From: Warburgia ugandensis
Lineage: Eukaryota; Streptophyta; Magnoliopsida; Canellales; Canellaceae
Assembly (NCBI GenBank): GCA_035236585.1
Contig: CP141127.1
Span: 43,662,001-43,726,000, forward strand
Length of the DNA stretch: 64,000 nt
Direction of reading: 5' to 3'
The notes under the pieces were generated by a model. The model saw nothing but the letters and a program-made list of their open reading frames with translations. It was not told the origin of the DNA and did no database searches. Positions 38,000-50,899 of this stretch are shown piece by piece; position 1 is the first letter of the stretch, and the number at the start of each line of letters is the position of its first letter. The position numbers and the translations under genes are program-made.

Positions 38000-38370
38000 C
38001 CTAGTGTTTGAGTAGTTCACTTTAGAATATCAACTTCACTTGTACTCCATTGTATATGATTTGTGCATTACCCAGAAGCTTCCCAAAGTGATAGATGGCT
38101 TGCATGCATGCATAGGACATCTACACCCTGTCATTTGATAAATACACCCCTTTAGTGCAAATAAGGTTTGAGGTGCTACATGGGATTTTTTATAGTACTG
38201 AAGATGCTAATGATACCCGTATTTGCGCTTTGACCTTCTGGACTTCATATTTGGCATGTTTCCAGGACATTGCTTAGACATTGGCCTTGCTTTTTTGGGG
38301 TTTTTGTTGCTAAAAATATGCATTTTTCTCAGTTGTACCCTAATCTTTCAAAATGTGAAATAAACCCAAG

Positions 38371-41300
38371 TTAGTGATATTTATGGTAAGTTCAAATTTC
38401 AAAACTACTAAATATAAGGTTATTACATGTCATATTTTTAAATATATCAAGGAAAAATACTATTTTCACATGTTCGTAGACTTTCAAGTAACAACATCTA
38501 TTTCTAGGCTACTTTTTGGTTAGAAATTTTCATGACAATCATCCTATAATGAAACAACATTAAGCTATCCTTATAAAACCATGCATGCATGTTCAAAATA
38601 TTTTCTCAAAATGATGCATAAAATTGTCCAAAAATCATACTAGAACTCAACTAATAAAACTCATGCAAAACATGTTTCATCAAACTATTTTTCCACACTT
38701 TATGGTTACTTGAATTAGTCATCTTATGATATGTTAATATATTTTGAATATCTATGAAAATTTGAGTCAAAATAGTAACCAAAACCATCAAGTTTCAAGC
38801 GGCAAAAAAATGTTTCCTATAGTGAGTAGGTATACATATTGAAACATCACCTTAAAACTCACAAGGCTTGCACCATAAACATGGAATCTTGACCCATGCT
38901 TAGTAACCATCTAGAAACACTCATCTAAAGCATCATTATCATATGCTATCATGTCTTAATCATAGTGGAAACACAAGTAAAACAATAAGAAAAGTAGTAA
39001 GTATGATGGGTTTTACATGACTATAATTTAAGGTGTAATACACATAAAAAGAATAATAATGCTAAAACTTGATGAAATCATCATATTTTCTTCCATAATA
39101 TTAAGCATGAAATCAATAATAGAATAGTAAGGTTTTTCATTGAAAAATATACAAAAATTTTATGTAAAACTTGTATAACAATATCGTCATACTGCAGTCC
39201 TAAAATGCATAACCAATCATGCTCAAAACCAAACAATCATGATGGTCCAAGTCACCTTTTAAAACCACTATTTTAAAAAATAAAATCATCACTAATTCAT
39301 GCTTAAATTATGCTTAAATCAAATATAGAACAAATCATGAAATCATGCTTGAAATGCATGACTTTGAAAACCTAACCTAGGAAAAATCCATGTCCCTACC
39401 TCTTATGGACAATGTTTTCTCCCTCACAAAGTGCCCCACTTCTCTAATTCCTTAGGTGTGTGTGTGTTTAGATTTTTCTCTTCTCATCTTCCTCCCTTCC
39501 CTTCACTTCTTTCTCACCATATTTTCCCTTAGTTGTTATGGTTTTTGTCTCTTTCCTCTTTGATGTCATGCAAACCAAAGTAGGGATAGGATGGGACATC
39601 TAATACATATAGTTATTTCTTTAGTATTTTCCTATTCTTCTAGGTTTTTAACTCCTAATAGGTTTCCTTTACTTCCTTATGATTTCATTAAGTGCCTAGG
39701 TTTAATGTCCCTAAGCTCTAGGTCAGCACTTTCTTAGATATTGGATTATCTTAGAAGTCTTAACCTTGCTAGGAATCTTCCATGTTTTTACAATGAGAAC
39801 TTGGGCTGCCTCTGGTCAAGCTAAAATTTAGGAGAAAAATGTCCTACCCTTGGCTGAAGGATCCTAATTCAAATGGGAAAAATGATATGGACTTCTTCTC
39901 AGCCTCATAACATCTAGAAATTCATCCTAGAATGGGTTTTAAGTCTATGGTGTGTTGTGCCTTTTATCTCCCATTTTAGCCTCCTAACACTTTGCCATCT
40001 TAACTATGCTTCCTTCCCACCTAGGAACATCAACACCCCTACATCCTTAGCTTAGTATTGCTATACTCTTTCATCATTTTAGTCTTGAAAAACTTACTTT
40101 TACAATGCCCTAAACATGAATCACACTTACAAAAAGAAAATCCTAATTTATTCATGATTAAATAAGTATTAAAAGTTTAGAGGTATTACAAAAAAAAGAA
40201 AAAACGAAAAAAAAAAAAAAGTGAGAGTTCATCAATGAAATGAAAAGATAGAAGGCACAAATCAAGGATTCACACTCACCTCAGGCTTCTCGATCTCCTT
40301 CATGCACAACCTTGAAGCACAAATTTGGTCATTCTTGTCCTATCTGATAACTTCACTAGGCCCTTCCTCCTCCAAGTGAGGTCAATGCTATCATCCTCTT
40401 GAACCATAGGGACCCTTATTATATAGGAGAAATGTTTGCTTAAAATCGTAGGGAAGGTCAATGTAGATCATGATTAGTAGGGGAAAGGGTAGGAAAAATA
40501 CTTGTGCATCCAAAACTACAAGTATGTCAAAATGAAAGTAAAAATAGAACAAGGAAAAAAAGACAAACCAAGAAAATTAATAATCTTACCAATAGAGAGT
40601 TAAGAGCTAGAATCCTTCTCAGCAAATAGACTTAGGTTGTCAATTAGGAGATAATGGGTGGTGTTCCCCGATCCAGTTGGAAGCAAGCTTGTACTTTGTT
40701 CATGTTGTCAATGAACAAGGTATATCCCATCATCATTAGAAGGAATATATGTGTTGCCTATGCGTGTTCCTCTACTTTGCTATCATCCATCACTTGAAGT
40801 GTACTAGGACAAGTGGGCTTGTGAGATCTTAGAAGTAAGCCACCATCAGGGAATAGTGGCTCTCTATAAATACAATGTAAATATGCCCCAACAAAGTACA
40901 AGCCCTTGGAGTCAGTCACTATCCTTACCACCAAAGGGTAACCCTATCAGCATGTAGAAATTGATTGCGGTAGTCCCCATCTAGCCCCAATGGAAGTGGA
41001 AGGAGAAAATGGTGGGACTCCATCTCTTGGCCTGGTCTTTAGTCCTGCCTAGCATATTAGGGTCTTCACCTTGTCACATAAGCCTTGATGGTTAAAGGTA
41101 AACAAAACTTGGATAACCTCAATTAGTCTAGAAGTAAGGAATCCATAAAACAAGCATAAGTCCAAATATTAACACTCCAAAAGAATGAAAAGCAAAAATT
41201 GCATAAGGTTATGCAACTGCACAAAGTCATCCTATCCACACAACCCATCGCATGATTCAAAGTTCACCATAGGACCCATGATTTTCCAAGTTCACAATCT

Positions 41301-42550
41301 TTTACTACAAGAAGTAGAGAAGTGGTCACATGACTCCCCAAAAGTCACATGACTCATGGTCAAGCAACCAATGAGTTATTACATGACCCATAACAAGACA
41401 ATTAAGAAAACAGATGCATGTTCCGAAGGAGCAAAAGATGATGGTGCATGACTCAAAGTTGTGCAACCAAATCAAACTCATGCGATGGGACGAAAGAAAG
41501 GGATACATATCAAAATGTTTCAAAAGAGGAGTGATCGAATGACCCTATGTCATGCAAGAATGGTGTAAATTTCATGCAATAATGTCAAGGATGTCATGGG
41601 ACAACCTTTTACTAGAGATGCAACTGAATGGCCATGCTAGACTTTACCCAGACCTTAGCAAATTCATTGGTTGTCCATATATTAGCCATCTAGTGTCTAA
41701 TTTTGCTTCATTATTGAGGTTTTTTATTCATTTTTTTGGTGTAGATCTATATCTACCTTACATCTAGGGTTTAGTGGCTACAACTAAAGACTGAATAAAA
41801 AATGAAGGACGGCAAAAAATGACTCACCATTCCTAGTTGGGCATACTTTGAGATATGATAGTTGGTGTTCAAGCAATGATCTCCTAAACACCAAGCTACT
41901 TAGAAAACCCCCTGTAGGGGTGGAGGTGCAGTATGCTAGAGACCCAAATTTTAGAGTCTCACTCTCATTTCAAGCTCAAACCCTTCACTGAGCTCCATCT
42001 TTATAGGATTCTCCACCCCAAGGTCATAAGACAGGACGGCAAGATCATCACCGTCATCCCTTGCTCAATCCAAGTTGTCCATCTGAACTCACTTCCAAGA
42101 ATACGTGGTTGTTTGAGAATAAGGAGAAAGCTAAAGAAGAAGAGAGAAAAGAAGATGAATAAGAAAGAGCAAATAGAAGGAAATGAGGGAAAGAGGAAAA
42201 GAGAGAGAAGAAGAATAAGGGAAAAGAAGAAGAGGCAAATTTAGTTTTTTTGTTAAAATGGCCAAAAAATCCAAAGAAGATGTTTATCCCTCTTTTATTT
42301 CCAAAACTAGACTATTTGAACTCTAGCATTAGAGCAAGATCATCCAATCACATGACCATGATCATGTAACAAACTATTTATCACATGATACATCACCATG
42401 CGATGTGCATCTATCACACAACTTATAGCATAATCAACATCATCCAATAAAGAAACCACTAGTTCAGGAAGCCCTCAAGTCAATGTAAAGTGATTGTATG
42501 CTTGAGTGTGACTAGTCATGTCAGTCATGTGGCAAGTGGACTTTTAATTT
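38371..42550. other. Unclassified repeat-derived DNA, no gene
   Basis: No credible coding region. A possible LTR end (GAGGTATTACA) is at 40180-40190 next to an A-rich run. The 41933-42244 frame ends in a Lys/Arg/Glu tract from a purine-rich stretch and is not supported as a gene. 41220-41560 repeats CATGACTC-like words. Confidence 0.4.
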
Positions 42551-42579
42551 GATTGGGAAGATTAAGTTTTCTAATTATT

Positions 42580-43680
42580 AGGATCAAGTCCTCCAATCAC
42601 AATGATCTAGTTTTCTAAACATCAACATCAAGTTCATCTAATTAATAAGAACAATATTTTTAATCAACAAGTCTATGTTTTCTAATCATCAAGATCAAGT
42701 TTTATGATCATTCAGATCAAGTTCCCTAATTAACTAAATGAATTCCGTAGATCATCAAGATTAAGTTTTTTGGTCATCAAAATCATTTTTACTAGTCATG
42801 AAACTTATGTTCATCTGAGGAGAAGTTCAAGTTATTTTTATCATCAAGATTACTTTTTGATCGTCAAGATCAAGTCCCATAAACATAAAGATTGAGTTTT
42901 TGTTCATCAAGATTGAGTTCATCTAATCATCAAGCTCAAGTTTCTTTTATCATCAAGTTGAGCTCATCTAATCGTCATGACAGGTTTTCTAGTCATTAAG
43001 ATCAAGTCCCCTAATGATCAATATCAAGTTCATTTAATCATCAAAATCAAGTTCATATAATTAGTAAGATCAAGTTTTCTATTTAGTAACATCAATATTT
43101 CTTATCAGCAACATTATTCTTTATAACCATCAAGATCAAGTTCCATGATCAACAAGATCATATATTTTTATCACTAAGATCAAGTTTTTTGATCATTTAG
43201 TCATCAAGATCAAGTCCTATGATCATCACAATCAAGTTACTTAATCACCAAGATCAAGCTTTTTGATCATCAAAATCAAGTTTTCTAATCATCATGATCA
43301 AGTTTACTGATCGTCAAGATCAAGTCCCCCGATCATCAAAATCAACTTCTTATGATCAATGAAATTAAGTTTTTGATCATTTAGATTAAGTTTTCTAATC
43401 ATCGAGCTCATGTTTTATGATCATCTAAATGTCCCTTGATCATCAAAATCAAGTTCATTTGATTAGTGAAATCAAGTTTTATGATCATCAAGATCATGTT
43501 TTCTGGTCATTTGGATCAAGTTTTCTATTCGTCAAGATCAAGTTTTTTTATCATTGAGACCAAGTCCCATGCTCATCAAGATCATTCTGCCTAATCATCA
43601 AAATCGTGTTTTCTAATCATCAATATTATGTTCCTTTGATTATCAAAATCATATCATTTAATCAATGATAATCAACTCCA
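42580..43680. repeat. 22-bp minisatellite, roughly 50 degenerate units
   Basis: Unit close to TCATCAAGATCAAGTT plus six variable bases (often TTCTAA or CCTATGA). Between 43201 and 43330 six successive units are exactly 22 bases. Elsewhere units vary by small indels and point changes. 22 is not a multiple of 3 and stops are frequent, so it is not coding. Confidence 0.85.
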
Positions 43681-44845
43681 TCAAGTATTTCAAATTTATC
43701 AAAGATTTTCAATAGCCATCATAGATTTTGAAAAGCATCGAGACTTTCAAAAAGTCATTAAAGATTCTAAAAATGATCATGAATTTCAAAATCCATCAAT
43801 AACTTTTTAAGGCATTTCATAAACTACAGGTGCTAATAGTCATTTTAGAAATTGTGGAAAAAATGCATTTCTTATCTTCAATAAGGACTCAAGACAAGAA
43901 CAAGAACTAGAGGAACCAATAATCATGACTTGCATATAATTAATGGGAGTTCAAAATGCATGTCCATTTCAACTTTGGCATGGGCCACTGACACACCCTC
44001 ATCCTAAGATAAGCATCTACAGACACTCAATTTTGACTCAACCTTAATCATCACAAGCCGAAGTAAAAGCACCCCGGTGATGATATGCATGTACTTTTGG
44101 ATATTCCATTCAATCATGATTGTAATGAAAATTTAGTCAAAAGGCCTTGCAATATCAAGATCATGAAATATTCTTAACAAAGGAAGGATGTATACGAGAG
44201 TGCATGACACCAGTTCATGTGACCACATGATCCCCTCTACAAGTCACAAAACATGGACACATGTCCTCTCTAAAACAGTTCATGGTGTGGCTTCATGACC
44301 TCAAAAGTAAGCAGATAATAGTAAGAACAAAAACCAAGGACATGTGCTTCCTTCCAAAAGATGAAAAAAGCATTCAAAGAGATGCCATAAAGTTAAGTGA
44401 CTGAATGGCTAGGGTTATCCTCTGGTTCTGATGTAAAAGAGTACCCTCTAAGAGTAAAGGCAAACAATGTAGGCAAGCCAAAGAAGTACTTGGGAAAGGT
44501 TGCTTCATTCTTAAAATCTCTCGAGAAGTTTTCATAGTCTAGAAGAAGCTGGAAAAAGTTTATTTAAGGGTGAACTAGTGATATACCTAACAAATTTTCT
44601 TAAGGGAAGTTCTAATTCAAACTTTTATTGGAAGGAGTCTTCTTTGGAGTTTGGAATTTCCCTATATTGGTTTTTTGGTCTTCTAGTCATTGTTTTTTTC
44701 CTCAATAAGATATAATTTCTTTCCTTTCTCTATTTAATTTATCTTAAAATAAGTTTTGCATGTGTATTAGGGTTCTTTAGTTAAAATTCTTTCTTTCTAA
44801 ACTAGAATCTCATTTAAAGAAGAGGGGCAGAAGATGAACTAAGAA
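43681..44845. other. Unclassified spacer between minisatellite and minus-strand element
   Basis: 43690-43830 is a decayed continuation of similar simple text (ATCAAAGATTTTCAA-like). The rest shows no gene and no element I recognise. Confidence 0.4.
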
Positions 44846-44850
44846 CCCTC
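44846..44850. repeat. Target-site duplication, left copy (CCCTC)
   Basis: CCCTC next to the LTR end TGTTGATG at 44851; identical bases at 54105-54109. Confidence 0.9.
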
Positions 44851-45493
44851 TGTTGATGTTTAACCGCAAGTGCATGGGCTATTGCAGTATAGCTATGCAA
44901 ATAGGGGTCGATCCCATGAGGGCTCACTTTAAAAGATGGATTTTTAAATAAAATTCAATTCATTAAAAAAAAAAGAAAAAGAAAAAAGAATACAATAAAA
45001 TTAACTAATAATAAAATAAAATTTTCAAATTTATTTAACTCCTACAATTTACAGAATTTCTAATTCTAAAAAAAAATGAAACTAAACAAGTAGTCTTGGA
45101 TAACACTATCCTTGGATAGGTAGAATATGGACAAGGAAAAACAGGGATAGAATGAGATACAGATGGAAATAAAATGAGGGCTCAGAAGGCATTAAAATAA
45201 AGATCAATGGGAAATATTGGAATTCGAAGAAAATTCTGATTAAAACAAAAAAAAACCAAGGGAAACCTGGTAGAGGAGGAAACAGCGAAGGTGGAGGAGA
45301 AGGAGAAGGAGAAGGAGAAGGGGAAGAGAAGAAGAGGAGGAGAATGGGGACGCGGGAGGAGAAGAAAAACCCAGATCGAGTTTCCTTTGGGGAACTTTTC
45401 GACAATTAGAAAAATCTCAAATAGAACCTGACGAAGAGGATAAGCTAGAGAAGATGGGAATGGCTGAAGAAGGACGCTTGGGAAGTCTGACTA

Positions 45494-45790
45494 GTGACTA
45501 GGTTTTTGGCCACTGCCTGCCCGGTGTGTTGGGGAGAGAGGAGGCTGAAGAAGGATGCCTTGGCAGTCTGGCCAGTGACTAGGTTTTTGGCCACTACGTG
45601 CTGGGTGTGTTGGGGAGAGAGGAGGCTGAAGAAGGATGCCTGGGCAGTCCGGCCAGTGACTAGGTTTTTGGCCATTGCGTGCTGGGTGTGTTGGGGAGAT
45701 GGGGATGGCTAGAGAAGATGGGGAGGGGGAGGGCTGAAGAAGGAAGCCTGGGCAGTCCGGCCAGTGACTAGGTTTTTGGCCAATGCGTGC
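45494..45790 (-). repeat. Four tandem units of about 81 bp in the 3' LTR
   Basis: The word GTGACTAGGTTTTTGGCC recurs at 45494, 45575, 45656 and 45764, spacings 81, 81 and 108. The other LTR has one copy (52614). Confidence 0.9.
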
Positions 45791-45838
45791 TGAGTGTGTT
45801 GGGGAGAGAGGAGGCGGTAGATAGGGAAAGAGAAGGAT

Positions 45839-45943
<105 letters not shown>

Positions 45944-47233
45944 GAGGAGGAGGAGAATTGGGGATAGGCTGGAGATGTTGGGAGCGATGGAAAGAGAGAG
46001 AGGTGAGGAAGAAGAATATAGATAGGGGAGTCTATTGGCTTAGTGCGATCTGGGCAAGGCACTAGGAAGTTAGGTCTGGCCAAACCCCACTATGTGGTCT
46101 AGCTTAGGCAGAAGAGATGGAGCTCCATGATGAAGAAGGGGCAAAGAAAAGGTTGGAGAGAACAAGGGAAGGAGAAAAGGTAGAGAAGAGGTGATGGGAT
46201 TGTTGGCTCTACGCAGTGCTGGTAGAGGTGACACAATGAAGGTGAGGAAGAAGAAAAAAGGGAATAGGAATGAGAGAGTGAGAGGGTAACGGGCTAGGCA
46301 GTGTGAGATAGAGGAGAGCAAGATGGAGCAGAGGTATAGAGATAACAAAGCAATGGGAGGAGATGAAGAAGGAAACAAAGGTGAGGGGAAGGAGAACGTA
46401 CATTACAAAGAGAAAGCAGAAGAGAGGAGCAAGAGCTGGTAATGGAGAGAGGGTAGATGGGAGATGCAAGGAAATTGGCTGGGAAAAGAAAGAGGGAGAG
46501 TGAAGGAGAAGGGGAACATGAGAGATGAAGATGGGGGTCTGCCTACCTTTCTCTCACAGTGATCCAGCCAAGAGAGATAGATTAAGGGAATGGAGGGAAG
46601 AGAGAGTAGTCGGCCAAGAGAGGGTTGAGACGTGAATGAAGAGTAGAGAATGGAGAGACAGAGTATGCTGGTCAACGATGAAGGTGGAGATAGGGAATGA
46701 AGAGGGAGGCTACCTCTCTGGTGATCCCCCAAGGAAGGTGGAGAGAATGGAGAGAAGAGCCACCCAGAGAGAGAGAGTCGTATGGTAATGAGAGAAGGTT
46801 GAGAGGGATAGAGGGACATGAAAGAAAGAGAAGAGAGAGAAAGAGAAAAGAGAGTAAGAGAGAGATATGTGAGAGATGGAGAGAGAGGATAAGAGAGATA
46901 AAGAGGGGTGGGGTTCACTAGAAGTCTAGTCTTGCTAAAACTCTACAACTCCTCCATTCTTCAAATTTCTTTGTCCTTGATTTGATCTGGATCATCCAAG
47001 TTTGAGTTGATTGATCTGCAATGCACAGGACCCAATTAGAATCATCTAAACCATTCATTACTCCTCTGATTAGCTTTGATGATCATCTGATCGTTAATTT
47101 TTGTAATTCAACAGTTGGATGGCCAATTAAAGCTAAAATAAAATATTTTATGTAAAATCTTGAAATTGATGGCCTAGATGCTCTAATTGAATACTAAATT
47201 GGGGGTATTTTAACCAAAATTGAACACTTAACA

Positions 47234-49140
47234 CACCCCTAACTAGCATTTTGCTAGTCCTTAGCAAAAGATACAAAGAATCATATCACAAAATTTTTAT
47301 TTTTTCAGATCATCTCCACTTTTATTTTTCAGAGAATTATCTTCAATAAATCTATCAACTTTAGCAGACTAATAAAGATGACTGAAGAATTCAAAACCCT
47401 ACCCATATGCTAAAAGCATTCCACTTAGGCTAAGATCTCAGAGTGATGTGTGCGTATACAGTCTACACATGGAATAATCTTTATCTCTAAGTAGACTTCT
47501 AACTTTTGAACTCTATCTAAAATATGTTTTGACCTCAATCCTTACTAATGACATATGCTCAGAAATAAAATCTCTCAGATGGAGGGTTCAAATCATATCT
47601 CTCTTTTAAATATGTGAGAAGAGTAAATAAAAACAAATTTATCTCACATATACTCATGAAGAACGGGAGTTACTAAGGAATTTAATTGTTTTGATCCCTT
47701 TGGAATGGATGCCATTACCTTTGAATATTTAGAAATGCCACTCTTATAGATCCTATCAATTCATGTCCTTATCAAGACTATATTCATCCCAAAATCAATA
47801 GGTCTTTAACTGGGACAAAACGTAGGCTTAGGACAAGGTACCAAAGAAAGGGTATAAGGGTATTCAATGTTTTTTCAAAAACTAAATAAAGGTCTTCTAA
47901 AGTTGATAATTCTTTCTTTCCTTTGCTAAAGTGAGTATATCTTTTTCCACCTTTCTTTGTATTCTTCAAACTTTTTTTTTTTCAGACTCTTTTCTTTATA
48001 TTTCAGTACTTTTGAATCACTTTGAAGAATATTTCTTTTCATGATATCCACTTTCTACTTTCATTGCAACTAAAAGGTATTCCTTCATTCATCTCTAACT
48101 TATTTTTCAAAGAAAATGGGTAATGGATAATTTATATTGGGTTAATATGGGTAAAGGGTAATTTGTGTGACAAAAGAAAAGGCTTATATTGAAAGCTCAA
48201 GTTGGTTGACTAGTGGTAAATTTACTTTTGGATAGGCTTTATATCTCTAGGTTAACAACAAGGATGGCTTAAATCATTTTTCAGGTTTCCTATAATCAAT
48301 CAAATTCAAAGAACTTCCATATTTTTAATGGTAGTATTCTAATTATTCAAGTAATTAGCCCAATTTAGAGTTTGGGATCAATTTTCTTAACACTGGAGAA
48401 AATTAGGAACATTTATAACCTCTCAAAATGATTGAATGGCTTTAAAACTCACTTAGGTTATAGGTCTCCACTGAATTTCAAAGTTATAGTTACTTATCAA
48501 CCTAGATTATCTATATGCAACTACGTATACAGATGTGATCTAAGACTTTGCTTTCATGGAATACTTTAGAAAATGAGTAAAATGATGAATTCGTCATATT
48601 CAATTCCATTAATAAGGTAAAGTTATCTAAATTATACTTCAAAAAATCCAATTCTCATCATAGTATAGGAAATGACCTAAAATTTTCATTTTTTCAATAT
48701 GTTTTTTGAAAATTCAAGGAAATTACTTTAAAATTTTAAAAACTAGAATTTGCTAGAATTCTACACCTCCCAAGCTGAAACAAACATTTTCCTCAATGTT
48801 TAAAAATAGGATGATGATAATGCATTGAGAAATGCAAAAATAAATTGAAAGATATAGAAAAGAATCTGAAAAAGAAAAAGAAGAAAGTAAAAACTAAGCT
48901 ACATATTTTTTTTTATGAAAATTTTCAGAGGAAAATTATTACCAGGTTCGAAACATCCCTGCCTCCCATAAGAAATGAGCTAGACAAGCCTTTGAAAAGG
49001 AATGATGAATAAATTTATCTTACAATTAAAAAAATTTCATTTTATCACAGGGCAAGATAAATTTATCTTCAAGTTGCTTCTCATAATTAGAGACAATTGT
49101 GGGAGTTCAATGCAGCCATTTTGGAAATGAAGCAAGGATG
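47234..49140 (-). other. 3' internal non-coding region of the gag-only element
   Basis: No gene. It contains the hairpin at 48782-48801 and blocks shared with 20290-20990. The expected pol is absent. Confidence 0.6.
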
Positions 49141-49145
49141 CCATA

Positions 49146-49328
49146 TTACTCAGTGGGTGCGACATTTTCTTGAGCAATAAATTCATCTCTTTTTCTGACA
49201 GGTTTCGATACTATTTCATCCTTTTTAGGACAAGATTGCTCAATTATGTTACAAGTATGAATAATGGTAGCTGCCTTTGTTTGTTCCATGATTGCAAATG
49301 AAGAATTAATCTCATTTCTTACATCCAT
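49146..49328 (-). pseudogene. Short frame downstream of gag, unknown
   Basis: 60 residues, hydrophilic, with MEQTKAATIIHTCN and IVSKPVRKRDEF. It is separated from gag by a few stops and could be the decayed gag C-terminal extension. I recognise no domain. Confidence 0.35.
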
Positions 49329-49475
49329 ATCATCAAGATATTCATTTGGTGGGATAGGAAATTCCTCTTTATTAATGGTCTATGGAATTTGAGACATCAT
49401 GTCCTTCAATTCAGTCATGGAATTTGTGTTATCTTTTAATTGGGCTTTAATTTGAGCAATTTTCTTCTCCTAGTA

Positions 49476-50850
49476 TTACATGACTTGATGGAAATTATCC
49501 TCCACTTTCCTCTTATGTGGAGGAAGGTAAGGTCCAGGAGCGAGTGGTCCTTGTTTTAAGTAATAAGGTTGGTGTTGGGCCTTCTGTGAAGCATCGTATT
49601 CATTTGTGACAGTAGAATGATTACTCCAGTTGGAATTATATGTCTCTAAAAATGGAGAAAAATGGTGCTCATAAGAATGTGTAGATTCATGAAGTGCATC
49701 TTGAAATACAAGAGCAATGGGACATTCCTGAGTGGGGTGTGTATTACTTTCACAAATATCACACACCTGTTCGACTTTCTTAGAGGGACCTTTTTCCATT
49801 TCCATGGCCTCAACTGTTCTATCTAAGGATGCTATTTTCATATCATCTTTTTCAGTCGTAGCATATATTTCACCCCTAGAGGATGTGGTGGTGGACTTAG
49901 GCTTGTTTGAGAAACCTACTTTTTCTAAATCAGCCCAAGTTTGTGCACTATCTGCCAACCATTCCAAATACTCTTGAGCCTCTTCAGGTTGTTTGTTTAA
50001 GAAATTACCATTGCACATCATTTCAACAAACTAGCACATATCAAATTTAAGTCCTTCATAAAGAAACTAATGGTATGCCAAAGTTCGTATCCATGATGTG
50101 GACAAGTTAACAATAATTCCTTAAATCTTTCCCAGCATTGATAGAAAGTTGCATTATTCGTCTAGTAAAATTCATTATATTTCAATGTAGAGCATTTGTC
50201 TTATGTATAGGAAAGAACTTATTCAAGAACTTCACAGTCATTTCTTCCCATGATTGTATGGAACCTGATGCCAGTGAATGAAACCACATCTTAGGTTTTC
50301 CTTTTAAAGAAAAAGAAAATAGTTTGAGTCTTACCATATCTAATTCGATGTTTTGTGTATGTTGAGTCATGCACACTTCATCGAATTCTTTTAAATGCAT
50401 GTAAGGACTCTCACTATCCAACCCATAGAATTTGGGAAAGTAATTGAATTACTCCCACCTTTAATTCAATCATACCAACATTTGGAAGTAAAAGTATACA
50501 TGAAAGTGTGCTAGTATAATTAGACTATAATTAGTCTCTTAGTGTCTTCTCTCAAGGATTTTGGTTATGCCAATTATCCTCATGTGTTTTATGTTGGGCC
50601 TTTCTCCCATTTTCATGTGGTTGAGAATGATTCCTCCATTGATGTATATCATCATTAAATAGAGGTGGAGGATCATCAGCATCAAAGAGAGGATTGATCG
50701 TCCATGAGGAAACATCATCATTATCCAAGATAAAGGTGGTTCATCATCATTAAAGAGTGGATTGTTTCTCCATAGGGAAATATCTTCTTTATTAATGCTG
50801 GGGTGTAAATTACCCTTTTGATCAGTGTTTAAATTATTCATTAAGTGCAA
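49476..50850 (-). pseudogene. Athila/Tat-like gag
   Basis: In minus sense: an Asn/His-rich N-terminal stretch (50850-50539), then the gag core at 50421-50182 (HLKEFDEVCMT, LKLFSFSLKGKPKMWFHSL, KFLNKFFPIHKTNALH), then CWERFKELLLTCPHHG and FYEGL in broken frames, then 50021-49476 (MMCNGNFLNKQPEEAQEYLEWLADSA). That last piece includes a zinc knuckle CDICESNTHPTQEC (CX2CX4HX4C) and a Pro-rich tail ending LAPGPYLPPHKRK. Stops or shifts occur near 50180 and 50030. Gag packages the RNA; here it is the only recognisable protein and is now broken. Confidence 0.85.
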
Positions 50851-50899
50851 CTGATCACGTCTTTCTCTTTTCTTTTCTTTTTTTGGTTTTTTCTTTTTC

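Larger units (their letters stand above)
27604..38370 (-). mobile_element. Family D LTR, minus strand, split by two solo LTRs
   Basis: Three pieces, 27604-29499, 31766-33076 and 38000 to about 38370, align in order and on the opposite strand with 56061-58827. Examples are the TGAGTG(T/A)(T/C)ACAACAAA region near 58380 (reverse near 28480), the TATA region (57539; reverse near 31900) and a GCAACAAAAAC stretch (56130; reverse near 38310). The lower end (TGATGTG) resembles those at 54559 and 55494. Inserted solo LTRs at 29505-31760 and 33077-37999 account for the gaps. No coding sequence. The upper end is approximate. Confidence 0.65.

Noticed and set aside
41933..42244. 103-residue Lys/Arg-rich frame as a gene
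   Set aside because: The basic tail is a translated purine-rich tract; no start context, domain or second copy supports it.
42580..43680. CRISPR-like array
   Set aside because: Units are contiguous 22-bp tandem repeats without unique spacers; the context is a plant nuclear genome.
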